Position numbers and translations under genes: made by a program
Part shown: one piece after another, positions 1-6,396 of the stretch
How positions within the stretch are numbered: the stretch's first letter is position 1
Layout: each line of letters opens with the position of its first letter
Notes under the pieces: model-generated
Told to the model about the DNA's origin: nothing
Databases searched by the model: none
The model's input: the letters and a program-made list of their open reading frames with translations, nothing else
Source: Janthinobacterium lividum
GTDB taxonomy: Bacteria > Pseudomonadota > Gammaproteobacteria > Burkholderiales > Burkholderiaceae_D
NCBI GenBank assembly: GCA_945864765.1
Contig: CAMBDR010000146.1
Span: 1-8,461 of the forward strand
Direction: 5' to 3'
DNA: 8,461 bases

Positions 1-1546
1 CCAGATTGATATTCAGATTGCGGGTTTTACCGCCTGCCCCGCCGGATAGCGTGAGGCTGAGCGTGGCCTTGGGGCTGGTCAACTTGCCGGCGATGCGTAA
101 CAAACCATTTTGCGCTTCGTGCGCTTGCACTTGCAAATCCCGCGCGCCACTCTTCACACCACTGGCTTCTATTTGATCCAGATGCACCGCTTCAGTCAAC
201 AAGCGGTTGGCCGCTTCGCCCGGTTTTTGCGGGTTGATTTGCACCAGCTTGCCGCCAGCGCTTTCGGCCCAGGCCGCCAGCCGCGCGGCATCGGCTTCTT
301 GTGCGCTATTCATCGCATATAAGCGCTGATTTGGCAACAGGGTGGGAAATGGCGCATCGCCATAATTGTGCAAACCATCGCTGATGAACAGATATTCGTC
401 AATGCCCGCTTGCGGCTGCCAGGCGGCCAAATTGCTGGCACCGTCATACACGGTTTTTTGCAGGGCCTGGCGCAAGCTGGCCCAGTTGCCATTGCTTACG
501 GTAAATTCACCGCCCTCCTCGGCCACATCGGCCAAACGCGTCAAGCGCACGCTGACATTGCCCAGCGCCTTGAAATAGCGATCCAGCTCCGCCAGTTCCG
601 CTTCCAGATTGCGCTTTTGGCCAGAATGGGAACTGTCCCACAGCAAGCCAAGGCGCTTGGGCAGGCGGCGCGCGCTGCGGCTGGCATCGACCGGTACTTC
701 GGCCAAAAACCAGGTTTCATTGTCTTTCTTTTGCGTATAAACCCGTGGTGCGCTGGCAGCCGGAATCAATAAATTGAGTTCGCCCTTGGCTTCAAAATCG
801 GCGCGGCGCAAGTGGGCTTGGTATTCTTGCCCGAGTTTGGCAAAGGCCAGTTCGCGCAGCGTGCCATCTATTTTTGGGCTGGCGGCCACATCATGCACAT
901 TTAAGTCCAGTTCAAAATCCTGCCAGCGCGTACCATACTCACCATAAGCCAGCGGCAAGCGCAAGGCCCAATTATTACCCTGGCGCGCCAAGGCTTCGGT
1001 ATATTTGATTTGCACGGTGCGCGTGCCCTTGGGCGGAATTGGGTAGATGCGTAATTTGAAATTATTGCCTTCGGTCACTTCCAACAGCGCCGGATCAACC
1101 CGTTGGCGCTCCACCGCTTCAAAAATCTGCTGGCCACGGGCTTTTTCGACTGGCACGGCGGCGCGCAGCTTGCCTTCCACATCCAGCGCAAAGCCGGAAA
1201 TTTGCTGGCCGTCCAACAGTGGAAAGGCCAGATTGCCTTCCAGATTGCGCCGGTTCGGATTAAAAAACACCATTTCCACCGTGGTTTGCGCCAGCCCGCC
1301 GGAAATTTCGGTCGAGAGACGCAGGCGGCGCAATTGGATTGGGGTTTCGGCATTGGCTACCGTGAGCAAGGGTGGGCTGATCACGGGTGGGCGGGTGGGC
1401 GGGTGGCCATGCATAATGCGCGGCGGCGGGTGCGCAATCACAGCGGGTTTGCCGTTTTGCGCCTGGGCGGGTGGCGCGGTAAGCGCGCTGCCAAGCATGG
1501 CGAGTGCGCAAAGCGATAAAATGGATACAACAAAACGTGTTGACAT
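1..1546 (-). CDS. VIT and vWA domain exported protein (3' end off window)
   Basis: The frame stays open from an ATG at 1546 to the left edge, giving 515 N-terminal residues; the stop lies outside. Residues 1-29 form a signal peptide with an alanine-rich core and a likely cleavage after AQA, so the protein is exported. A Pro/His-rich linker (about 38-60) follows. Residues about 73-185 read as a VIT domain (vault protein inter-alpha-trypsin): a sandwich-like stretch containing VEMVFFNPN, then AFPLLDGQ, KARGQQIFEAV and NNFKLRIYPIPPKGTR. Residues about 295-450 look like a von Willebrand A domain. A DxSxS MIDAS-type motif (WDSSHS) starts at Asp304, YDGASNL stands where a DGxT loop would be, and FISDG has Asp390. 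Such proteins are thought to bind partners through a metal ion; the actual role is unknown. The start is supported by GGGAG at 1553-1557, six bases upstream. It could be a surface or sortase/exosortase-associated factor, but the missing C-terminus prevents checking for a sorting tail. Confidence 0.85.
   Translation of the reverse strand, partial: MSTRFVVSILSLCALAMLGSALTAPPAQAQNGKPAVIAHPPPRIMHGHPPTRPPVISPPLLTVANAETPIQLRRLRLSTEISGGLAQTTVEMVFFNPNRRNLEGNLAFPLLDGQQISGFALDVEGKLRAAVPVEKARGQQIFEAVERQRVDPALLEVTEGNNFKLRIYPIPPKGTRTVQIKYTEALARQGNNWALRLPLAYGEYGTRWQDFELDLNVHDVAASPKIDGTLRELAFAKLGQEYQAHLRRADFEAKGELNLLIPAASAPRVYTQKKDNETWFLAEVPVDASRSARRLPKRLGLLWDSSHSGQKRNLEAELAELDRYFKALGNVSVRLTRLADVAEEGGEFTVSNGNWASLRQALQKTVYDGASNLAAWQPQAGIDEYLFISDGLHNYGDAPFPTLLPNQRLYAMNSAQEADAARLAAWAESAGGKLVQINPQKPGEAANRLLTEAVHLDQIEASGVKSGARDLQVQAHEAQNGLLRIAGKLTSPKATLSLTLSGGAGGKTRNLNINL
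1385..1403 (+). other. Five-tract G-quadruplex motif inside the VIT gene
   Basis: The plus strand reads GGGTGGGCGGGTGGGCGGG: five G3 tracts separated by single bases, the arrangement most favourable to a parallel G-quadruplex. It lies in the part of the VIT gene that encodes the Pro/Arg/His-rich linker, so it may simply be a by-product of CCC-rich proline codons. The G-rich strand is the template for this gene; the mRNA would be C-rich here. Confidence 0.6.
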
Positions 1547-1678
1547 ACAAGACTCCCGATGGTTTGATTGCAAAGGTCAGGGTTGCGGCCAGCCATTTTA
1601 GATTCAATGGCTGACCATCTGGACAATGAAACGCAACGAACCGGGAAACAGGGTTAAACCCAAGACGATTGTTACATT
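1547..1678 (-). other. Leader of the VIT/vWA gene with competing stem-loops
   Basis: This gap separates the amidohydrolase-like stop from the VIT gene start. It holds a perfect 8-bp stem, CAGCCATT (1590-1597) with AATGGCTG (1606-1613), around an 8-base loop. GGTCAG (1575-1580) can alternatively pair with CTGACC (1611-1616), which would disrupt that stem. The palindrome GGGTTAAACCC sits at 1651-1661. No T-run follows any of these on the minus strand, so none is a convincing intrinsic terminator. No strong promoter stands out. Confidence 0.4.
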
Positions 1679-3118
1679 TTAATTCGATTCAATCTTGGGG
1701 TGAACCGCCGGAATAGTCCAGTTTAGCAACGCGGCACGGTCAATCACCACACCCTGGGCAATGACCACGTCGATTTTTTCCACCGCCTCAATCGCCAGCC
1801 GGGGGTCGTCACGCAACACCAGCACGTCAGCGCGGCGGCCTTCGCGGATCTCGCCGATATCGGTATAGTTCAGGGCAGCGGCATAATTGCTGGTGGCGGC
1901 GGCCAGCGCCTCACGCGGGGTCAAGCCCACGTAGCGTACCAGCAATTGCATTTCCTGATGCATGCCACCGCCGGGCATCACGCCAAAGGCACTGGTGCCA
2001 CTGGCCGCCAGAAAACGCGCACCTTGTTCATGCAAGCGCTTTTCAACCGCCATTTCTGTCTTGACCCCCTGCACGGCCTTGGCCAAAAACTCTTTGGGGC
2101 GGGTGCTTTCCGGTTCGCCCGTGGTGCGGTTGATCGGTCTGAACAATTGATCCGGGGCGACCAGCTTGGCCGCTGGCCGCAGCCAAGGATTGTCACGCCC
2201 AAAACCCGGAAAGGCATTGGCGGCAAGGGCTTCGGTGGGCATTAAATACGACTTCGAGGCCGCCAGGAACTTACCCCAGCGGCGTACCTGTTCAGTATCC
2301 GGGTCAAGCGCCCACAGTGCCAGATTCATGGCTTGCGCGGCAGGGCCGAACGGCTCATCGGTCCAAGCCAAGCGGATATCGAAGGGCACCAGTTCGGTCA
2401 GGTACTTTTGCGTATGCACAAACGCGCCAACACCAGCGCGGGCGGCGTAAGGGTAGCTGGTAAAGCCCAGTTCGCCCATGGTGCCCATACCCAGACGGCG
2501 GGCTTCACGCACAATGTGGTCAACCTGATCAGGCCAGGTATTGTAGTGAATTAAAACACAGCGCACCCCTTTTTTCTGCATGGATTCCATCCGTTGGGTA
2601 ATTTGCTGGTTGCTGATGCGCGGCCGCTCCAGCCGCAACTTGGTCATGGAGGTATCGGAGTCGTCTGCGCCATCCACCGAATAGCTGGTGATCAAGCCGC
2701 CTTTTATCACGCGCGGCCCCGGTTGCGCGCCCTCAAACAGCTTGCCGCGCCGGGTATCGCCGCCCGGCGGATCGACTTCCACATACACCGAGGTAACGCC
2801 CTCGTACAGGTAAGCATTGGCAAAACCCTGGCTTTGCAGCGAACCAAAGCCCTCGATCAAACCCGGCACCAGATACTTGCCCTTGGCGTCGATCATTTTC
2901 GCATTGAAAGGCAGCTTGGCTAAGGCGGCTGGCCCGGCATAGAGGATGCGGTCGTTTTCCATGATGACGGTGGCAGGCGTAATGTCATTTGAATTGAGGC
3001 CGCTATTGGAAACATCAATCAAGGTGCCACCCGTTATGACGATGGTTTGGGCGTGGGTGAAACAGGAAAACAACAAACCGACCAAACAAGTCAGGCTGCG
3101 GTGGCGGGCAAAATTCAT
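1679..3118 (-). CDS. Exported amidohydrolase-family-like protein lacking the usual metal ligands
   Basis: A 479-residue protein with a signal peptide (residues 1-23, likely cleavage THA-Q). The amidohydrolase plan is recognisable: an N-terminal small beta domain (VITGGTLIDV, then IDAKGKYLVPGLIE at 76-89), a long central barrel, and the C-terminal GLTPREALAAAT...IGEIREGRRADVLVLRDDP signature of imidazolonepropionase-like members. The position where the family has PGLxDxHxH reads PGLIEGFGS, so both first-metal histidines are absent, and the later GTD motif reads GTSAFG. An isolated His remains in GAFVHTQKY. It may be catalytically dead, use another site, or belong to a divergent clade. The frame is open to 3256, but AGGAG at 3128-3132 favours ATG 3118 (9-base spacer) over ATG 3124 (3-base spacer). 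It lies downstream of the PEP-CTERM gene in the same direction. Substrate unknown. Confidence 0.8.
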   Translation of the reverse strand: MNFARHRSLTCLVGLLFSCFTHAQTIVITGGTLIDVSNSGLNSNDITPATVIMENDRILYAGPAALAKLPFNAKMIDAKGKYLVPGLIEGFGSLQSQGFANAYLYEGVTSVYVEVDPPGGDTRRGKLFEGAQPGPRVIKGGLITSYSVDGADDSDTSMTKLRLERPRISNQQITQRMESMQKKGVRCVLIHYNTWPDQVDHIVREARRLGMGTMGELGFTSYPYAARAGVGAFVHTQKYLTELVPFDIRLAWTDEPFGPAAQAMNLALWALDPDTEQVRRWGKFLAASKSYLMPTEALAANAFPGFGRDNPWLRPAAKLVAPDQLFRPINRTTGEPESTRPKEFLAKAVQGVKTEMAVEKRLHEQGARFLAASGTSAFGVMPGGGMHQEMQLLVRYVGLTPREALAAATSNYAAALNYTDIGEIREGRRADVLVLRDDPRLAIEAVEKIDVVIAQGVVIDRAALLNWTIPAVHPKIESN

Positions 3119-3127
3119 TTTCATTCT

Positions 3128-3133
3128 CTCCTT
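3128..3133 (-). promoter_or_regulatory. Ribosome binding site of the amidohydrolase-like gene
   Basis: On the minus strand this reads AAGGAG. Nine bases separate it from ATG 3118 and only three from ATG 3124, which favours the shorter protein. The 44 codons of open frame further upstream run through the repeat leader and have no family resemblance. Confidence 0.7.
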
Positions 3134-3138
3134 GAGAT

Positions 3139-3188
3139 GGACAACAGCGGACAACAGCGGACAACAGCGAAAAACATCGAAAAACAGC
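3139..3188. repeat. Five degenerate 10-bp tandem repeats
   Basis: Three identical units GGACAACAGC (3139-3168) are followed by GAAAAACATC (3169-3178) and GAAAAACAGC (3179-3188). All five keep the 10-bp period, about one helical turn, and the AACA(G/T)C end. The array lies in the gap between the PEP-CTERM stop and the amidohydrolase-like start, just upstream of the latter's ribosome binding site. It could be a transcription factor array, a leader RNA element, or slippage-generated DNA. Confidence 0.75.
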
Positions 3189-3259
3189 GGCCGCCGACTC
3201 AAAAAAAGATCACTGATGCGGCATTCAAGCCAGTATAGACTGATACCGCGCAGCATGAA

Positions 3260-4378
3260 TCATGGATAGAAAATTTTTCGACGGCGTGCCAACCAAGCCA
3301 CGCCAGCCAGGCCCATCAGCAGCATCGCCCAGGTTTGTGGTTCCGGCACCGGTGACAGCGACACGGCGGTGAGCAGATAGCCGCTTTCCAAACCCAGGCG
3401 TGCATTGACGGCGTTGCCAACAATCCAGCCCTGATCATTGATATCGTTGGCGGTGCGCAGCACCCAACCTGACGCTACCGCATCCGCACTCAAAAAGCCA
3501 TTCAAGTCAATCACCTTGCCATCGCGCCACATGGCTGCATGCAATTGATCACCCAACAAAGCAAAGCCAACCACCGACCCGCCAGCGTTAATGGCATTGG
3601 CTTCGCCCCCAGAAAACCCGGCGAAGCCGCCCAGCTCAATCACCTTGCCACCCGACCACAGCGCCGCATGGCGGGTAGCGCTGCCACTCACTTCAGACCA
3701 ACCCACCACCACCCCGCTGGCGCTGATATCACTGGCCGCACTTTGCGTGCCGCCCAGGGTGCCAAGGTCGCTTTTCGTCCCCCCCGACCATAGCACCGCA
3801 TGGATGGGCGCATCAAAATGATAGTCATAGGTACTCGCACCCACCACCTGCCCGGTGTTATTAATCGCTTTGGCGTAACTGTAGTCACCCATGAGGGAAC
3901 CCAATTCGGTTCGGCTATCGCCCTGCCATAACATGGCGCTGGAATACTGGCCAAATCCGCTGGCACCCACGATTTGATCATGATCATTAATGCCCAAGGC
4001 GTGGCTCCCCTTCAAGGCACTGGCGGTGGCACCATTCCAGCGCACCGAAGAATAGATCCGAAAGGTATCATCCCCGGTTGAGCTGCCGACTGTGACACCA
4101 CGATTGTTAATGGCTTGGGCCGCATTATAGGATTCACCGGGTAGCACGCCCAAGGTCGTGGGAATGCCTTTATACCAAATTGTGCCGTAGCGCCCCGCAC
4201 CTGCATCACGCGCATTGGCGTAACCCGCTATCTGGCCAAAATTGTTAACCGCATCCGCCCCGGACCCGATACCCTCGCTGGTTTTCAGCGTGGTAAACCG
4301 ATAGGGCGCAGCCTGTGCCTGATTTGCCAACAATACAGTGGCAGCAAGCACGCTCATGACAGCAAGGTTAAGTTTCAT
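3260..4378 (-). CDS. HAF-repeat PEP-CTERM sorting-domain protein
   Basis: A 372-residue exported protein. Residues 1-23 are a signal peptide ending AQA. The mature part consists of seven copies of a repeat of the form xAINxxGxIVGxx, whose turn glycines fall at 52, 98, 138, 180, 226, 271 and 321 (spacing 40-50). Most are followed by a (H/S)AxxW.(G/D)G strand, as in HALW/HAVLW. This is the HAF family repeat; seven units fit a beta-propeller-like fold (inference). The C-terminus has VPEPQTWAML (344 on), a hydrophobic helix and an RRRK cluster: the PEP-CTERM signal that exosortase processes, implying release to the surface or extracellular matrix. No exosortase gene is in the window. ATG 4378 is preferred; GTG 4387 is possible, and neither has a strong Shine-Dalgarno. 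Expression is likely from the promoter at 4473-4501. Confidence 0.9.
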   Translation of the reverse strand: MKLNLAVMSVLAATVLLANQAQAAPYRFTTLKTSEGIGSGADAVNNFGQIAGYANARDAGAGRYGTIWYKGIPTTLGVLPGESYNAAQAINNRGVTVGSSTGDDTFRIYSSVRWNGATASALKGSHALGINDHDQIVGASGFGQYSSAMLWQGDSRTELGSLMGDYSYAKAINNTGQVVGASTYDYHFDAPIHAVLWSGGTKSDLGTLGGTQSAASDISASGVVVGWSEVSGSATRHAALWSGGKVIELGGFAGFSGGEANAINAGGSVVGFALLGDQLHAAMWRDGKVIDLNGFLSADAVASGWVLRTANDINDQGWIVGNAVNARLGLESGYLLTAVSLSPVPEPQTWAMLLMGLAGVAWLARRRKIFYP

Positions 4379-4433
4379 TTTCTTCACGCTTTCTTCAGAT
4401 TAAATCATAGACTAGTTGATTAATTAGTCATAC

Positions 4434-4467
4434 TTAAGATAATTTATTTAAATTTTATTTATCTTAA
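4434..4467. repeat. 9-bp inverted repeat at the predicted PEP-CTERM transcription start
   Basis: TTAAGATAA (4434-4442) and TTATCTTAA (4459-4467) are perfect inverted copies separated by 16 bases. The centre-to-centre spacing of the arms is 25 bp. The repeat covers the predicted start point and early leader, so it could be an operator or a weak 5' hairpin. Confidence 0.55.
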
Positions 4468-4472
4468 TAATC

Positions 4473-4501
4473 AGTGTATTAAACAAATTTCAATAAGTCA
4501 A
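4473..4501 (-). promoter_or_regulatory. Sigma-70-type promoter of the PEP-CTERM gene
   Basis: On the minus strand, TTGACT (4496-4501) as -35 and TACACT (4473-4478) as -10 are separated by exactly 17 bases in AT-rich DNA. Transcription would begin near 4466, leaving a leader of about 88 bases before ATG 4378. That start point falls inside the inverted repeat at 4434-4467. Confidence 0.55.
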
Positions 4502-4672
4502 TGGTTTTACGACAAACATTTTGATTAAAATCATGAAGTCAATTTCACAGTGCAAGCAACAACGTGAGCAATGAAAGCGCCAGATGGCATTGGGTAGAAT
4601 GGTTTCGTTCTGGCAAGCTGCCATGGCCACAGAGTGTGCTGCCGAACAGACGCACATTGCGCCGCCACCTAT

Positions 4673-4730
4673 CGTTAGGGCTGGCTAACGCCACGCAGGC
4701 ACGTCCCGCCACGGGCGACGCCGGGCGTTA
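4673..4730 (+). repeat. Two mutually exclusive inverted repeats in the copper-gene leader
   Basis: CGTTAG (4673-4678) pairs with CTAACG (4685-4690) around a 6-base loop. The same segment, read as TAACGCC (4686-4692), can instead pair with GGCGTTA (4724-4730), enclosing a second inner stem GTCCCG/CGGG..AC near 4703-4719. Only one of the two outer pairings can form at a time. The TAAC...GTTA outer boxes recall an integron attC site, but the flanking bases do not fit the RYYYAAC/GTTRRRY cores. Confidence 0.5.
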
Positions 4731-4763
4731 TTTCTTGCCAATAATTTTAGAGGAGAACGACAA

Positions 4764-5126
4764 ATGAACCATACAACGATGGCTGGCCAAACGACACACC
4801 TGAAAGATATGTCGCCCTGCATTGAGGCATGCAGCCACTGCCACGCAACCTGCTTGCATACCGCCACGACGCATTGCCTTGAAGTTGGCGGCAAACATGT
4901 GGAGGCAACGCATTTTCGATTGATGATGGACTGTGCTGAAATATGTCAAACCTCGGCCAATTTGCAATTATCCGGTTCATCGTACCATGTCGCGCTGTGC
5001 GCAATCTGCGCCGATATTTGTGAGGACTGTGCGAAAAGCTGCGTAGAAGTTGGCGAAATGGAAGACTGCGTGCAAGCTTGCAATGATTGCGCGGCGAGTT
5101 GTCGCAAGATGGGCGACAAGGCTTGA
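4764..5126 (+). CDS. Cytosolic four-helix-bundle copper-storage protein (Csp3-like)
   Basis: A 120-residue protein with 16 cysteines, at 19, 23, 26, 30, 38, 57, 61, 79, 82, 86, 89, 93, 102, 106, 109 and 113. Most are spaced as CxxxC or CxxC, so that one face of each helix is thiol-lined. This is the pattern of the four-helix-bundle copper-binding (Csp / DUF326) family, whose tetrameric members hold many Cu(I) ions inside the bundle. There is no signal peptide; the N-terminus is short, polar and His/Met-containing, which fits the cytosolic Csp3 type rather than exported Csp1. The likely role is storage and buffering of Cu(I). The start is set by AGGAG at 4751-4755, eight bases before the ATG. 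It stands alone: no copper ATPase, CueR or chaperone is adjacent, and ribD converges on it. Some relatives are annotated only as ferredoxin-like cysteine-rich proteins. Confidence 0.85.
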   Translation: MNHTTMAGQTTHLKDMSPCIEACSHCHATCLHTATTHCLEVGGKHVEATHFRLMMDCAEICQTSANLQLSGSSYHVALCAICADICEDCAKSCVEVGEMEDCVQACNDCAASCRKMGDKA

Positions 5127-5204
5127 GTGGGATTGAATGCGGTGGCGGCGGGAATCGGGCCATCGATTTCAACGTCAGTAGTGAGATAAATTTCGCTCAT
5201 CATT

Positions 5205-6305
5205 TTATCGCAATATCCAACGCCAATCCGGCCCGCAAGCACGTTGATCATGCAGCACAAAGCGCCGCGCCTGGGTCAAATCGGTCAAGGTAAAGTCGGC
5301 AATGCCGCGTGCTGCATCGCCGAGCAATAACGGTGCCTGGTATAGCACCACTTCATCCACCAGGCCCGCTTGCAAAAATGCGCCATTGATGCGCGCACCC
5401 GCTTCGACCGTGACTTCATTCATTTGCCGCCCCCCAAGTAGGGGTAACAGCGCAGCCAGATCGATTCGCCCATCTGCACCGGGTAAGGATAGCAGGCTGG
5501 CACCCACTGCCTCAAGTAGGGCGACTTTGGCCGGGGCCGCATTGGCATGCACGATCAGCACGCCCACACTGGCCAGGATTTTGGCATCGGGCGGGGTTTG
5601 TAGCTTGCTGTCAAGGATAATGCGCACGGGCTGGCGCGCATGGGGCCAAGGTTTACCATCGATTTCACGCACGTTCAGTTGCGGGTCGTCGGCCAGCACG
5701 GTGCCAATACCCGTCAACATGGCACAGGAGCGTGCGCGCCAGTACTGCACATCGGCCCGGGCCTTCTGGCCGGTAATCCATTTGCTCTGGCCATTGGCCA
5801 ATGCCGTCTTGCCATCCAGGCTGGCGGCGATTTTCAGGCGCAACCAAGGCCGTGCGCGTGTCATGCGCGAGACAAAGCCGATATTGAGCTCCTGCGCCTG
5901 CAGTTCGAATAACCCGCATGCCACTTCAATGCCGGCGGCGCGCAAGCGGGCAAAGCCATTGCCTGCCACCAGCGGGTTGGGGTCGGACATGGCGGCCACC
6001 ACGCGTGCCACGCCAGCCTTGACCAGCGCGTCCGCACAGGGCGGCGTGCGCCCGAAATGGCTGCATGGTTCGAGCGTCACATAGGCAGTTGCGCCGCGCG
6101 CGTCCAAGCCTTGGCGCGCACAGTCTTTCAGCGCCTGCACCTCGGCATGGTCCAATCCGGCTGGCTGAGTGTGGCCTTGCCCAATAATCTGGCCATCTTT
6201 TACCAGCACACAACCGACACGCGGATTGGGCATGGTGATAAAAGTCGCCAATTGTGCCAGTTCCAGCGCACGCTGCATAAATTGTTGGTCTTCAAGAGAA
6301 AACAT
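5205..6305 (-). CDS. ribD: Bifunctional riboflavin biosynthesis deaminase/reductase RibD
   Basis: A 366-residue enzyme of normal family length, intact. The N-terminal half is a CDA-fold deaminase: PNPRVGCVLV near 26-35, then the zinc motif with His53 and Glu55 (DHAEVQAL) and Cys81 and Cys90 (LEPCSHFGRTPPC). It deaminates 2,5-diamino-6-ribosylamino-pyrimidinone 5'-phosphate. The C-terminal half, from about 150, is the NADPH-dependent reductase: RPWLRLKIAASLDGKTA, SKWITG, then GIGTVLADDPQLNVR, and VTVEAGARINGAFL near the end. Together they perform two consecutive cytosolic steps of riboflavin synthesis. The ATG at 6305 has only a weak upstream GGAA, but the family N-terminus aligns well from there. 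No FMN riboswitch is visible in the short upstream gap. In many proteobacteria nrdR or ribE adjoins ribD; here the upstream neighbour is the questin-oxidase-like gene. Confidence 0.97.
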   Translation of the reverse strand: MFSLEDQQFMQRALELAQLATFITMPNPRVGCVLVKDGQIIGQGHTQPAGLDHAEVQALKDCARQGLDARGATAYVTLEPCSHFGRTPPCADALVKAGVARVVAAMSDPNPLVAGNGFARLRAAGIEVACGLFELQAQELNIGFVSRMTRARPWLRLKIAASLDGKTALANGQSKWITGQKARADVQYWRARSCAMLTGIGTVLADDPQLNVREIDGKPWPHARQPVRIILDSKLQTPPDAKILASVGVLIVHANAAPAKVALLEAVGASLLSLPGADGRIDLAALLPLLGGRQMNEVTVEAGARINGAFLQAGLVDEVVLYQAPLLLGDAARGIADFTLTDLTQARRFVLHDQRACGPDWRWILR

Positions 6306-6358
6306 GGTTTGGTCGATTCCAATTCAAATTAAATGGATTAGAGAATGATCAGGCCGAT

Positions 6359-6384
6359 AGTGGCAGCAGTGGCAGCAGTGGCAA
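6359..6384. repeat. Short 9-bp tandem repeat between questin-oxidase-like gene and ribD
   Basis: AGTGGCAGC occurs twice in full (6359-6367, 6368-6376) and almost a third time (6377-6384), starting 13 bases beyond the stop of the upstream gene. There is no stem-loop plus T-run in this gap, so read-through into ribD is possible. Confidence 0.7.
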
Positions 6385-6396
6385 GGGTAGCATGGT

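Larger units (their letters stand above)
4379..4763. other. Divergent intergenic region between PEP-CTERM and copper-storage genes
   Basis: A gap of about 385 bp with no credible gene. Bases about 4391-4540 are strikingly AT-rich compared with the flanking genes and hold the PEP-CTERM promoter, a 9-bp inverted repeat (4434-4467) and an imperfect 20-bp palindrome (4410-4429). Bases about 4561-4735 return to a GC-rich composition and hold two overlapping inverted repeats ahead of the copper gene. I see no recognisable CueR- or CsoR-type operator. A clear promoter for the copper gene was not found; TAAAAT at 4526-4531 is the best -10-like hexamer but has no well-spaced -35. Confidence 0.6.

Noticed and set aside
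1047..1601. A 184-codon plus-strand frame and overlapping minus-strand frames near the VIT gene start
   Set aside because: All are antisense or out-of-frame to the VIT/vWA gene, which has a signal peptide, a ribosome site and recognisable domains.
4684..4735. A true integron attC site
   Set aside because: TAAC/GTTA boxes and an inner bulged stem are present, but the core bases deviate from RYYYAAC and GTTRRRY, the site is short, and no integrase or second site is in the window. It is kept only as a possible degenerate form.
4564..4767. A 67-codon plus-strand frame starting at GTG and overlapping the copper-gene start
   Set aside because: It has no ribosome site, no family resemblance, and its sequence is explained by the GC-rich hairpin leader. 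Its end merely runs over the Shine-Dalgarno of the real gene.
5127..5204. A bidirectional terminator between the convergent copper-storage gene and ribD
   Set aside because: Only a weak GATAAA/TTTATC pairing is visible, partly inside the ribD stop region. It is not GC-rich and has no clear T-run.
5302..6084. A 260-codon plus-strand frame
   Set aside because: It lies entirely antisense to ribD, whose motifs are unambiguous. It is a typical GC-rich shadow frame.
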